DNA of 53,730 nt. Origin: Acidobacteriaceae bacterium (lineage in GTDB: Bacteria; Acidobacteriota; Terriglobia; Terriglobales; Acidobacteriaceae). Positions 16,624-25,263 of this stretch are shown here, piece by piece. Numbering within the stretch: the first letter of the stretch is position 1; every line of letters begins with the position of its first letter. The notes under the pieces are model-generated. The model saw nothing but the letters and a program-made list of their open reading frames with translations. It made no database searches and was not told where the DNA came from. Where the stretch lies: positions 1 through 53,730 of the forward strand of contig PLSM01000149.1 in assembly GCA_003165075.1 (NCBI GenBank), read 5' to 3'. The position numbers and the translations under genes were made by a program.

Positions 16624-18717
16624 TTAATTTGCCTGCGCCTCAAGAACTGCGACACCATGAGCTTCAAGATTCGCCACTGTGACCGACGGGCCCTCATGAA
16701 GAACATCCATCATGGGCGCGGACAGATGAATTTCTTTGGCAGCGGATGCGTGGTTGATGAGAATGTAGACCGAGTGGTTCCGCCCCACGCGTCGACACAC
16801 TTCCACATCTTCGGGCAGGGCACCAAACTCCGCCTCCACCTGCGCCGTCTGTGTCATCCACGCGATTGCAGAGCGCATCAAGTTCGCGTCGAGGACCGCA
16901 CCCAGGTAGGAGATGCGGCCCTTGCCAACCTGCCGCGTAATCATGGCCGGCTGGCCATCGAGCCATCCATTCGATTTGCCATAACGCAGTAGAACGGATG
17001 TGTCTGCAGCACGAGTCGAAAGCTGCTCTGCCCACACATCCGCCGTGCCTGCGCCAAGTTCGCCACTGACTGGCACCGTGCCATCGAGCGCGTAATACTG
17101 CTCTACGCGGCCGCCCAGAGGTTCAACAAGTGGACCAGGCTGCCGCTGCACGTTCAGTGCGTTGTATTCGTCCTTCATCCCGGAGCGCGGCCCGAGCACC
17201 AAGGCGCCTCCCTGCTGAACATAGGCGAGCAACTGCTTGGCCAGGCTTGACGAGATCACGTTCAAGCTTGGCGCCACCACGAGCTTGTAGCCAGCGAGCG
17301 GTGCATCTGCGCCGATCACGTCGACCGTAAGCCCCTGCGCACGCAGAGGGCGGTACCAATCGAGCAGCACTTCCAACTGATCGTAGTTTCGATTGTGCGG
17401 TTGAAAATCGATTGCCCAGCGGCTGTCGTAGCTGTGCAGCAGGGCCACCTGTGCCACAGGCGCAGTGTCTTTGAGCGCGGCCCCGGCACGTTCAAACTCG
17501 CTGCCAATCTCGCTGACCTCACTGTAAAAAGGCAAGGGCTCGCCGTCCGGTCCAACAATGGCGCCATGATATTGTTCCTGTCCATTGAGAGCGCTACGCC
17601 ACTGCCAATAGAGCACAGCATCCGCACCGTGACCGACTGCCTGCCAGGCCATGGCGCGAGTCTCACCGCGATCGAGCGTCGTATTCACCGGCGCCCAGTT
17701 CACTGATCCGGGCTGCGCCTCCATCACCCAGAAGGGCGCGCGCTTCCATCCACGCACCAGGTCATGCATCGCACCATTGCGTGCAGCATTCAGGTGACCT
17801 TGTCCCACGTAGTCGTCCCACGAGGCCATGGTGAGATCGCGCGCGATCTGGTAGTGGTCGAAGTTGTCAGTCCACGCCAGCCCACCCAGATTGGTTGTAA
17901 TGAACTGGCGCCTGTCTGCCTGGCGGCGTATGGCCTCAAGCTGTACCTGCTGAAAGTCGCGCCATGTCTCCGTCACAAAGTGGCGATGCTCAAGCAGCAA
18001 TCCCGGATTGCCGCCGCTGGCAACAAGCGGAATCTCATCCCAGCGATCATAGGTCTGGCTCCAGTACGCGGTGGCCCAGTGCTCATTGAGCGCATCGAGC
18101 GTGCCGAAGCGCCGCCGCAGCCATTGTTGAAATTGCGCAAGGGTCGCGGCATCGAAGGACTCGTCAGTGTACTCGTTGCCGATTTGCCATCCGATCACAT
18201 TACGATCGTGTCCGAAACGCTGCGCCATTCGTCCCGCGATGTCAGCACAGAAGATCCGGTAACGCGGGCTGGCATAGTTAAACTGGCGGCGGCTACCGTG
18301 TTCTGCGCGCCGGCCGTTCGCATCTACACGCAGAGTATCGGGGTACTTCGATGTGAGCCAGGCTGGGGGCGCATCGGTGGGCGTGCCTAGAACCACAGCG
18401 ATGTGGTGCTTTTCCGCCAGCCGCACAGCGCGCTCCAACCAGTCAAGATCGTAGCGCCCTTCTTGCGGTTCCATGCGGCTCCAGGCGAACTCGCCCACAC
18501 GGACCACATGCAGGTGCGACGCTTCCATCAGGCTTAGATCCCGATCCCAACGGGATTCGGGCCATTGCTCTGGATACCATGCCGCGCCCAACAGCAACGA
18601 CGGCGCGGGGCTGATGGCAGAACTATCGGCCGCTGGACTGCGGGTAACTCCAGCCACAAGCAAGATCGCCGCCAGCGCAAACCCGCATAAGTCGCGCATC
18701 TTCCAGTGAGGCCGCAT
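16624..18717 (-). CDS. GH42 beta-galactosidase, exported
   Basis: I chose the ATG at 18717, preceded by GAGG, because it opens a proper signal peptide (MRPHWKMRDLCGFALAAILL). In-frame ATGs at 18747 and 18765 also have plausible ribosome sites. Numbering from the longest form (713 residues), the barrel begins LLLGAAWYPEQWPESRW near 57. The acid/base is Glu198 in WQIGNEYTD, and the nucleophile is Glu349 in FWVMEAQPGSVNW. A trimerisation-like domain (VALLHSYDSRWAID) and a small C-terminal beta domain follow. GH42 enzymes cleave terminal beta-galactose; a signal peptide suggests action on extracellular galactan or arabinogalactan. It sits 87 bases after the GH127 gene in the same run. Confidence 0.92.
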   Translation of the reverse strand: MRPHWKMRDLCGFALAAILLVAGVTRSPAADSSAISPAPSLLLGAAWYPEQWPESRWDRDLSLMEASHLHVVRVGEFAWSRMEPQEGRYDLDWLERAVRLAEKHHIAVVLGTPTDAPPAWLTSKYPDTLRVDANGRRAEHGSRRQFNYASPRYRIFCADIAGRMAQRFGHDRNVIGWQIGNEYTDESFDAATLAQFQQWLRRRFGTLDALNEHWATAYWSQTYDRWDEIPLVASGGNPGLLLEHRHFVTETWRDFQQVQLEAIRRQADRRQFITTNLGGLAWTDNFDHYQIARDLTMASWDDYVGQGHLNAARNGAMHDLVRGWKRAPFWVMEAQPGSVNWAPVNTTLDRGETRAMAWQAVGHGADAVLYWQWRSALNGQEQYHGAIVGPDGEPLPFYSEVSEIGSEFERAGAALKDTAPVAQVALLHSYDSRWAIDFQPHNRNYDQLEVLLDWYRPLRAQGLTVDVIGADAPLAGYKLVVAPSLNVISSSLAKQLLAYVQQGGALVLGPRSGMKDEYNALNVQRQPGPLVEPLGGRVEQYYALDGTVPVSGELGAGTADVWAEQLSTRAADTSVLLRYGKSNGWLDGQPAMITRQVGKGRISYLGAVLDANLMRSAIAWMTQTAQVEAEFGALPEDVEVCRRVGRNHSVYILINHASAAKEIHLSAPMMDVLHEGPSVTVANLEAHGVAVLEAQAN

Positions 18718-18852
18718 CCTAATCCTCGTGAGATGCTCGTTTGTCATCCGGAATCCTTGTATCATGCTGCCTCAATAAGTGGATAGTCAGCTTCGTGCCG
18801 GCAGCAAGGGATAGCCACTCAATCACGCCACTCTGTCCCCAGGGCGAAATGG

Positions 18853-20646
18853 CTAACTCTTCTGGAAGTACGTAGTGTAACTCTCTTCTCGCACAAAGTA
18901 GAGAGGAGCGAAGATCAGATCGTTGCCCTCATGCCGAGCGCCGAAGATGCCGGGCGACCCAGCCAAGTGTTGCCAACCATCCAGTCGCGCCAGCCGCGTC
19001 GTCCCCGGGGCCGGATTCAAGGCGACGTACACCAGCGGCCCGCGCAACACGGCCACTGTCTCGGGATGCAAATCGTCAATAGCCTCTGTGCGCAGGCTTT
19101 GCGGAAGGTCGAGCAGCACAACGTCGCCGCTCTTCCAGGTACGCCGCAACAGGGCAAATCCCCGCCGCATCTCAGGGTACACGGGTTCACCATTCACGCG
19201 GATTGACGCGGGCCGCGCGAGCCAAGCGGGCATCCTCAGCCCAATCGTGAAGGTGGTGGGGGTCGCGAGATCTACGCGCAGTTCGACTCGCTCTTCCAGC
19301 GGAAATACAGTCCGCTGTGTAAGCTGAACCATCGTGGAACCTTGCTGCCACCGGGCCTCGGAAGGAGCATACAGGTTCACCAGCACACTGCCAGGCGCAC
19401 GGAAGTAAAGGTTCTTTGCATAGTCAGCTACACCCTGCACCAACGTGCCGGAGCAGCAAGGCCACTTCTTTGGGTAATACACTTTTCGTGCCCGGGGGCT
19501 GTAAGTCGAGTAATACGGATAGTCGCCGTCACTGTCCGGCTCCCGGGCGGCCAATAGCGTGTTATAAACAAGACGCTCCAGCCCATCGCCATAACGCGCA
19601 TCGCCTGTTGCGCAGAGCAGATAGCGCGCCAGCTTGATTGCCGCATAACTGCCGCAGGGAGTCTCAAAATGGTCGTCGGTATCTTGCAAGCTCGCGTATA
19701 ACTGCCCCTTGTGCGGCTCGATGAAGGTCTCGTTCGGTCCCCAGCCGCCGGTCGCATATTGCTGCGTCTGGGTCAGAAGATTCCAGGCCTGGCGCATCGC
19801 GTCCAGATACTTTTCGTCGCCCAGAACCAGATGCGCCCTGCCTGCCGAACTTAATGCAATGGCGTGACTGTACGCATGGCGGCCCGGTAGCACGTCTTCA
19901 CCACGAGCCAGCGGGTCGAAGAACTCACGATCGAGAAGGTAATCGACGGCGCGTTCGCGAAAAACGCTCTCATTCGTCAGCGCATAGGCTGCGAAGAGAT
20001 TCTCGGGCAGGACATACGTCTCGTCATACGGCGGATCCTTCTTCCCCACGCGATCATGGCCATGCTCGGGGATATAAGGCAAAGCGCCGCGAAAGACTCG
20101 AGGCAGAAGCTCCCGCGCCGACGCAACGCCGCTTAGTGTTGCAGCATCGATCAACCCCGCAAGATGCTTGTCCAGGATGTAACACGGCCAGACCGTTTCC
20201 GCATTCGGCCCGGCAAAGATCCGATCTCCGGCGCCCAGGGTCGCGGCGAAACCCTCAACCAGCTCGCCCACTTTGGCATGGCAACGCTCGTCGCCGGTCG
20301 ATTTGCCGATGCGCGCCAGACCGGAGATGTATTGCCCCAAAGCATGGCCCGGCACAAATCCATCGGCGTCGTACCAGCCGCCCATGTCGGCTCCCGGCGC
20401 AGCCTGTCCAGCGCGCTGCCTGTAGACTTTCAGGAGCCGGTCATTGTCCAGGGCCAGGTAACTTGAGTGAATGCGGTCGTAATGCCGCTTCAGAGGCCCA
20501 TCCGTGAGCCTAACCTGTCCGTAGTCGAATTCAGCAAGTGTAGCGGAACCTGCCGGCGATTCAGCAGGCCAGCCACGCACACCCAGAGCCGCCGCAGAAG
20601 CACCCACCATAAACTCTCTGCGCGAGATCCCACTTAGGCTGTTCAT
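18853..20646 (-). CDS. GH127-superfamily (DUF1680) protein, Tat-exported
   Basis: The protein has 597 residues with a twin-arginine signal (GISRREFMVGASAAALG). The (alpha/alpha)6 barrel is recognisable from FDYGQVRLTDGPL and GWYDADGFVPGHALGQYISG. The metal and nucleophile site of GH127 beta-L-arabinofuranosidases uses a glutamate and a cysteine close together, then a Cys-Cys pair. Here these are Glu328 and Cys331 (ETPC) with Cys397-Cys398 (PCCSG). The spacing is one residue longer than in the second paralog of this locus, so this is a distinct subfamily. Removal of beta-L-arabinofuranose is the best guess. It starts 48 bases after the stop codon of the epimerase gene. Confidence 0.85.
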   Translation of the reverse strand: MNSLSGISRREFMVGASAAALGVRGWPAESPAGSATLAEFDYGQVRLTDGPLKRHYDRIHSSYLALDNDRLLKVYRQRAGQAAPGADMGGWYDADGFVPGHALGQYISGLARIGKSTGDERCHAKVGELVEGFAATLGAGDRIFAGPNAETVWPCYILDKHLAGLIDAATLSGVASARELLPRVFRGALPYIPEHGHDRVGKKDPPYDETYVLPENLFAAYALTNESVFRERAVDYLLDREFFDPLARGEDVLPGRHAYSHAIALSSAGRAHLVLGDEKYLDAMRQAWNLLTQTQQYATGGWGPNETFIEPHKGQLYASLQDTDDHFETPCGSYAAIKLARYLLCATGDARYGDGLERLVYNTLLAAREPDSDGDYPYYSTYSPRARKVYYPKKWPCCSGTLVQGVADYAKNLYFRAPGSVLVNLYAPSEARWQQGSTMVQLTQRTVFPLEERVELRVDLATPTTFTIGLRMPAWLARPASIRVNGEPVYPEMRRGFALLRRTWKSGDVVLLDLPQSLRTEAIDDLHPETVAVLRGPLVYVALNPAPGTTRLARLDGWQHLAGSPGIFGARHEGNDLIFAPLYFVREESYTTYFQKS

Positions 20647-20694
20647 AGGTCCTACCGCCGGAGTTACTCCGCACCTTCATAACATAACCGACCA

Positions 20695-21384
20695 TTATTG
20701 GGCGGCTTCTGCCCTTTTTACAATCGTTCTGACGGCGGCTATGGCCTCGCCAATGGAATAGTCCTTGTGGAAGACGCTGGATGTTCCCCCGACGAGCATG
20801 GTCGCTCCGGCGGCAACCATTTCCGGTATCTGCTGAAAGCTCACATTCCCGTCGACCTGGATTTCGATATTGTCGTGTCCCGTGGCACTGAGCAATGTCC
20901 GGGTGTCTTTGATCTTGCGCAGCATGGCCGGAATGAGCTTTTGTCCTACAAAGCCCGGATTCACAGTCATGATGGTAATCATGTCAATGTCGTCCATGAT
21001 GTATTCCAGGTTTGTAAGCGGTGTGGCGGGATTGAGGACGATTCCGGCCTTTGCTCCGGCATCGCGAATCTGTTGCAGAGATCTTTGCACATGATAGGTC
21101 GCTTCGTAATGAATCCCGACGTACTCCGCACCGGATGCAACCGTCTTATCGATGTATCGCTCAGGCTCCACCACCATCAGGTGACATTCCTGAGGGATGG
21201 CGCAAAGTTCCCTCGCCGTCTGCATGATGCTGAAGTCCAGCGCGAAGTTGGGAACAAACTTCCCGTCCATGATGTCGATATGCAGGAAGTCGATCTTAGC
21301 GGCAGTTAGCTGGGCGATGTCAGACTCAAGATTCCTGAAGTTAGCGCACGCCAATGACGCTTCGAGTTTGACGGATCTTTCCAT
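20695..21384 (-). CDS. ribulose-phosphate 3-epimerase family protein (possibly allulose-6-phosphate type)
   Basis: The protein has 229 residues. Family motifs are HIDIMDGKFVPN near 36, CHLMVVEPERYI near 67, MTVNPGFVGQKLIP near 138 and QVDGNVS near 175, a complete TIM-barrel epimerase. A strong ribosome site (AGGAGGT) precedes the ATG. The opening KLEASLACANF and the MTVNPGF/LIPAML region resemble D-allulose-6-phosphate 3-epimerases as much as Rpe, so the substrate is uncertain. It is the only cytoplasmic, sugar-phosphate enzyme in a run of exported glycosidases, which suggests a dedicated catabolic step for a released sugar rather than housekeeping pentose-phosphate metabolism. Confidence 0.85.
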   Translation of the reverse strand: MERSVKLEASLACANFRNLESDIAQLTAAKIDFLHIDIMDGKFVPNFALDFSIMQTARELCAIPQECHLMVVEPERYIDKTVASGAEYVGIHYEATYHVQRSLQQIRDAGAKAGIVLNPATPLTNLEYIMDDIDMITIMTVNPGFVGQKLIPAMLRKIKDTRTLLSATGHDNIEIQVDGNVSFQQIPEMVAAGATMLVGGTSSVFHKDYSIGEAIAAVRTIVKRAEAAQ

Positions 21385-21512
21385 GTTGGCGACCTCCTAA
21401 GCTGTTCTCGCTGCCGCCGGGCCAACTCGCGGCCAGCCCGACTTGATTCACGGTTTCATAGTGCTGGTCACAGCGCCAGTGGCACGGTCAGAGCCGAATC
21501 ATCGAGGCTGGA

Positions 21513-23585
21513 CTACGATTTGCACAGCGGAAACGCGGCGATCCGCAGTTTCGCTGCGGCATACGGGATAAGAGTAATGGTTTCCTCCGGTTGATCGGTC
21601 TTCGCAGGGCTCTCGGGCACTGGATTGGCGACTCCATCCTCCGCGCGCCACGCGTCGAGTTTTCGCGCCTTCAAATGGAGTCGAACAGGTGTCTCGCGGG
21701 CTGCGAAAGGGTTTGCCCCGACTGGTGCTTCAGTCACGGTAATGCTCTTTGCGGGCGTACCGGTATCCACGTTCAGCGCATAGTTCCACTGCGTGGACGG
21801 AAATACCTGCCAATCGGCAGTCATGCCACGGTCGCGCAGCTTCACCCAGCTTTCGCCGATGCCGTAGGAGAACACAAGCGGTCCGCGCTCGACGGCAACC
21901 GAGTTGTGGAACCAGCGGGAAATACGCGGAGTCATGGGAAGCGCGATCTCGACACGATCCCCCGTACGCCACATACGCTCAATCTGGGTAAAAGAACCGG
22001 GAGCGGGTGCGGGCTGTAACTGCCCATTGACACGAATCATTGCGCCTGCGGCCCAGCCCGGAATGCGCAGTTGCAGCGGAAAACTCAACGGCGCAGCTGG
22101 ATTGATGGTCAACTGGATAATGCCGCGAAAGGGATAGTCGGTTTCTTCGACCACGTGGAGCGGCATTCCGCGCAGGATGGTACGCACTTCGCAAGGCGCA
22201 TAAACCGCTGCTACGAGGCCATCGTGGGCATCCGTTTCCTGCTCTCCTGAAAGCATGAACAGGCTGTTGGCAAACTTAGGCCACCCCTGGTGAAAGTTGG
22301 CTGTACAGCAGCCAAAGTTAGGCTCCAGGCCATATAGATTCGACTCCGGCCCATCGGTGGTCCAAGGTTTGCGGTGCAGGCTGCACTCCACCTGGTTCGG
22401 CTCCTGATTGTACTGGTGCGCCCACATATCGTCAGTGAATGTTCCCGGCAACGCGTTGAACGCAAGCCGCTCCAGACGGTCGCCGAGCGAAGCCTCTCCC
22501 ACGATTGCGAGCGCCTGCTCGAGTGAATACATGTATTCGACAACGGTGCAGAGTTCCGAACCCTGCGACGGATCAGGACCCGCCAGATGCTCGTCACAGG
22601 AAAACATGCCATTTGGCAAACCGTGATATCTGTCCAATTCTGAAATCATCTTAAGTACGGCGGAGCGGTCCGCGCCTGATGCCGAAACCAGTGACCACAT
22701 GGGGCCGGTCTTGATCGCCTGCCCATTGTTGACGCCATGGGTGGCCAGCCCCAGGTCTTTGAGCCCACCGCCTTCTTCCAGCTTGATATATTCAGGCGTG
22801 ATTCGTTGGGTGTACTGGAAGTTCGCGAATTGTGCCATCCAGTCGTAGCCCTGCTTGCGCAAGAGGCGAGCCAGATCGATCAGATACGCGGAGCCTGTGC
22901 GGTTGTAGAGCCAGATCACACTAAGAAGTTCATCCTGCCAGCGGAATTTTCCCCAGTCGCGCAGCGGGCGCGTAGGCAGTTGGCTAAGCTGATAGCGAAA
23001 GTATCTGTCTATCACTGGAATCACGCGGGCGTCGCCGGTATATTCCTGATACTGTGTGAGGGCCTTGAGCATCACGATGCGCGGCCACCAGTCGTCATTG
23101 GACGCGGGTCCGATCATTCCGCTCGGCGCCTGGTGATCAAGCGTCCAATCGATGAACCGTTGCGCCTTGGTCTTGAGGCGAGCATCATTCAGCAGCCAGG
23201 CAAGCGGTACGAGGCCGTCAAGAAAGTAAGGACCGCGCTCCCACGATTCACCTTTGCCGCCTAACCAGCCGCTATCAGGTCCAACATCCGCCCAGGTTTC
23301 ATCCAAATTCCCGCTCAGCCCGTTGGCCTGAATATGAAGCTGCGCCTGCAACCAGCCTCGCGGGCGAACGCTACCTAGCGGGAGAAGATAGAATGCGCTG
23401 GGAGCAAGAGGCGCGCGATTTCGCGTAACAGGTGTGGCCACGGCGGAGGTTCCTTCAGAAGCTGCAACCGGAGCGCCACCCGCAAGAAGCTGGCGGACGA
23501 AGGGAATCGAAGATGCCACTCCGAGCAGTCCGGCACCGTTCAGAAATTGGCGGCGGGTAGGAAACACCGGTGGTAAGGACGGCAC
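21513..23585 (-). CDS. GH127 beta-L-arabinofuranosidase family protein, Tat-exported
   Basis: I place the start at the GTG codon at 23585: CAGGAG lies six bases before it and a twin-arginine signal (FPTRRQFLNGAGLLGVASS) follows at once. The upstream in-frame ATG at 23645 would add 20 residues without signal character. The 690-residue protein has the DUF1680 barrel, with GNLDETWADVGPDSGWLGG near 92 and WWPRIVMLKAL near 166. The GH127 active-site set is complete: Glu344-x-Cys346 (SELC) and Cys426-Cys427 (FGCCTANFHQGWPK). It should remove beta-L-arabinofuranose residues outside the cytoplasm. The gene lies between the GH109-like and epimerase genes on the same strand. Confidence 0.88.
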   Translation of the reverse strand: MPSLPPVFPTRRQFLNGAGLLGVASSIPFVRQLLAGGAPVAASEGTSAVATPVTRNRAPLAPSAFYLLPLGSVRPRGWLQAQLHIQANGLSGNLDETWADVGPDSGWLGGKGESWERGPYFLDGLVPLAWLLNDARLKTKAQRFIDWTLDHQAPSGMIGPASNDDWWPRIVMLKALTQYQEYTGDARVIPVIDRYFRYQLSQLPTRPLRDWGKFRWQDELLSVIWLYNRTGSAYLIDLARLLRKQGYDWMAQFANFQYTQRITPEYIKLEEGGGLKDLGLATHGVNNGQAIKTGPMWSLVSASGADRSAVLKMISELDRYHGLPNGMFSCDEHLAGPDPSQGSELCTVVEYMYSLEQALAIVGEASLGDRLERLAFNALPGTFTDDMWAHQYNQEPNQVECSLHRKPWTTDGPESNLYGLEPNFGCCTANFHQGWPKFANSLFMLSGEQETDAHDGLVAAVYAPCEVRTILRGMPLHVVEETDYPFRGIIQLTINPAAPLSFPLQLRIPGWAAGAMIRVNGQLQPAPAPGSFTQIERMWRTGDRVEIALPMTPRISRWFHNSVAVERGPLVFSYGIGESWVKLRDRGMTADWQVFPSTQWNYALNVDTGTPAKSITVTEAPVGANPFAARETPVRLHLKARKLDAWRAEDGVANPVPESPAKTDQPEETITLIPYAAAKLRIAAFPLCKS

Positions 23586-23721
23586 TTGATACTCCTGAGC
23601 CAAGTCTGCAGTTATCCTCTCGCAAAGAACTGCTGTGCGCGCCAAGTTAAACGGCGGTCAGTACTCTTTTTTGAATTATCCCCGGAGTAACTTCCGCCGC
23701 TTCACGACTAACTCCAGACGA

Positions 23722-25080
23722 CTAATCTTGCGTCGCGATTGCTGAGGCGGTTCGGGACGACCACTGGCCGCGAGTAAAATCCGGGAATTGGACCGGCGCA
23801 CTTCCCTGGCTGACGGAGAGTTCGCTGAGCGGAGCTACAGAAGCCCAGGACGCCGCGTCGTACACGTCCATGTCGGGCGGCAAACCTTCGCGCACGCACT
23901 GCAGCAGGCGGTAGAGCATAATGTAATCCATTCCACCGTGTCCTCCATTCTGCCGCGCTGCCTCTCCTTCGCGCTTCCAGAGCGGGTGCTCATACTCCTT
24001 CCACTTCTCGATCCCTTCCCAGGACTCATCCTTATTCAGTCCGTCGAAATAAATTCTCGGTGGATAGTCTTCGAAGATTCCTTTGGTCCCGGCTATTAAG
24101 TTAATTCGATCGTAGGGATGCGGGGTGGAGACTGCATGCTTTACTGTAATCGTCAGTCCGCTTGCAGTCTTGATAAGTGTGGTGTTCATGTCGCCGGTTA
24201 AGTAGTGCTCTCCGAATCGCGGATCGTCCGGTTTCAGGTGCGCCTTGCGGTATTCCTCCAGTCCGCGATGTGGCGTGCTCATCGATACGAGATGAGCAAA
24301 GCGGTCTCCGCGCTGTATGCCCATGTAATTCGCTACTGGTCCGAGACCATGCGTTGGATATAGGTTTCCATCGTGTTTCGTGTGCTCGGTTCTTCTCCAA
24401 AGTCCTTCGCCGGCATTGGAGAAGAGTTCCTCTCTAAGATCATGTAAGTAGGCGCCTTCACCATAGAGTAAGTCGCCAAAGAGACCAGCATGGATCATGC
24501 GGAGAATTAAAGTTTCATTGTAACCATAGCAGCAGTTCTCCAGCATAATGCAATGCTTGCCCGTTTGTTCCGATGTGTTGACGATATTCCAACACTCTTC
24601 AATTGTCGTAACACCCGGAACTTCTATGGCCACGTCCTTGCCTTCCTTCATCGCAACCAGCGCCATAGGAGCGTGCCACGTCCAGGGAGTCGCAACAACT
24701 ACAAAGTCAATATCAGTGCGCTTGAGCATTCTTTCAAAGTCGTGAGGGCCGTTGGTGAAAAGATCGGGTTGCTTCTGGCCCGCTTTCACCACCGAGGCGC
24801 CGGCAGCTTGAGCCTTTGCTGCGACAATGTCGCACAGCGCCACAACCTGAGCATTTGCAGCCAGGAGATCACCGAGAAGAGAAGTACCGCGGCCTCCCGT
24901 ACCGATAATCGCGATACGTGGATCCCGCTTTTTGAATGCAACTCCAATCATCGAGCGAAGCGGTGCATCCGCCCGGAGGTCTACGCTGCTTAAAGGGCCC
25001 GCCGCCAAAGCGGTGATAGCGCCCATTTGCACAAACCTGCGCCTAGTCCACGACCCCACGTGCTGAGGTTCAAACTTCAT
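23722..25080 (-). CDS. Gfo/Idh/MocA-fold protein resembling GH109 alpha-N-acetylgalactosaminidase, Tat-exported
   Basis: The protein has 452 residues with a Tat signal (WTRRRFVQMGAITALAAG). A Rossmann NAD site IAIIGTGGRGTSLLG lies near residue 54. The second half carries the set seen in GH109 enzymes: CIMLENCCYGYNE, FGDLLYGEGAYLHDLRE, and HDGNLYPTHGLGPVANYMGI with RGDRFAHLVSMS. GH109 enzymes hydrolyse alpha-GalNAc by an NAD-dependent redox mechanism and are exported by Tat with the cofactor already bound, which fits. A generic oxidoreductase remains possible. It is the first gene of the minus-strand glycosidase run and is divergent from an acyltransferase-like membrane protein. Confidence 0.78.
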   Translation of the reverse strand: MKFEPQHVGSWTRRRFVQMGAITALAAGPLSSVDLRADAPLRSMIGVAFKKRDPRIAIIGTGGRGTSLLGDLLAANAQVVALCDIVAAKAQAAGASVVKAGQKQPDLFTNGPHDFERMLKRTDIDFVVVATPWTWHAPMALVAMKEGKDVAIEVPGVTTIEECWNIVNTSEQTGKHCIMLENCCYGYNETLILRMIHAGLFGDLLYGEGAYLHDLREELFSNAGEGLWRRTEHTKHDGNLYPTHGLGPVANYMGIQRGDRFAHLVSMSTPHRGLEEYRKAHLKPDDPRFGEHYLTGDMNTTLIKTASGLTITVKHAVSTPHPYDRINLIAGTKGIFEDYPPRIYFDGLNKDESWEGIEKWKEYEHPLWKREGEAARQNGGHGGMDYIMLYRLLQCVREGLPPDMDVYDAASWASVAPLSELSVSQGSAPVQFPDFTRGQWSSRTASAIATQD

Positions 25081-25188
25081 CTCGATGCTCCTTGCTGCAA
25101 CGCAACCACGGACAGACCGTCACCGACCACATAGACTTGGCGATTTATGGTTCATTCCCCTGGCTTTGTTGCTTTGCTTGCGACGGCC

Positions 25189-25218
25189 ATTATATAGTGT
25201 CGGGAAGCGACCCCACAA
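25189..25218 (-). promoter_or_regulatory. candidate sigma-70 promoter of the GH109-GH43 run
   Basis: On the minus strand TTGTGG (25213-25218) and TATAAT (25189-25194) are separated by 18 bases, and the -10 is a perfect consensus. Transcription would start near 25182, leaving a 5' leader of about 100 bases before the GH109-like gene. The opposite strand of the same 183-base gap must hold the promoter of the acyltransferase-like gene, which I could not place. Confidence 0.5.
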
Positions 25219-25263
25219 GCAATAAGCGCGTTCAGAATACCTCGCGAATGAAGGAGTGAGACC

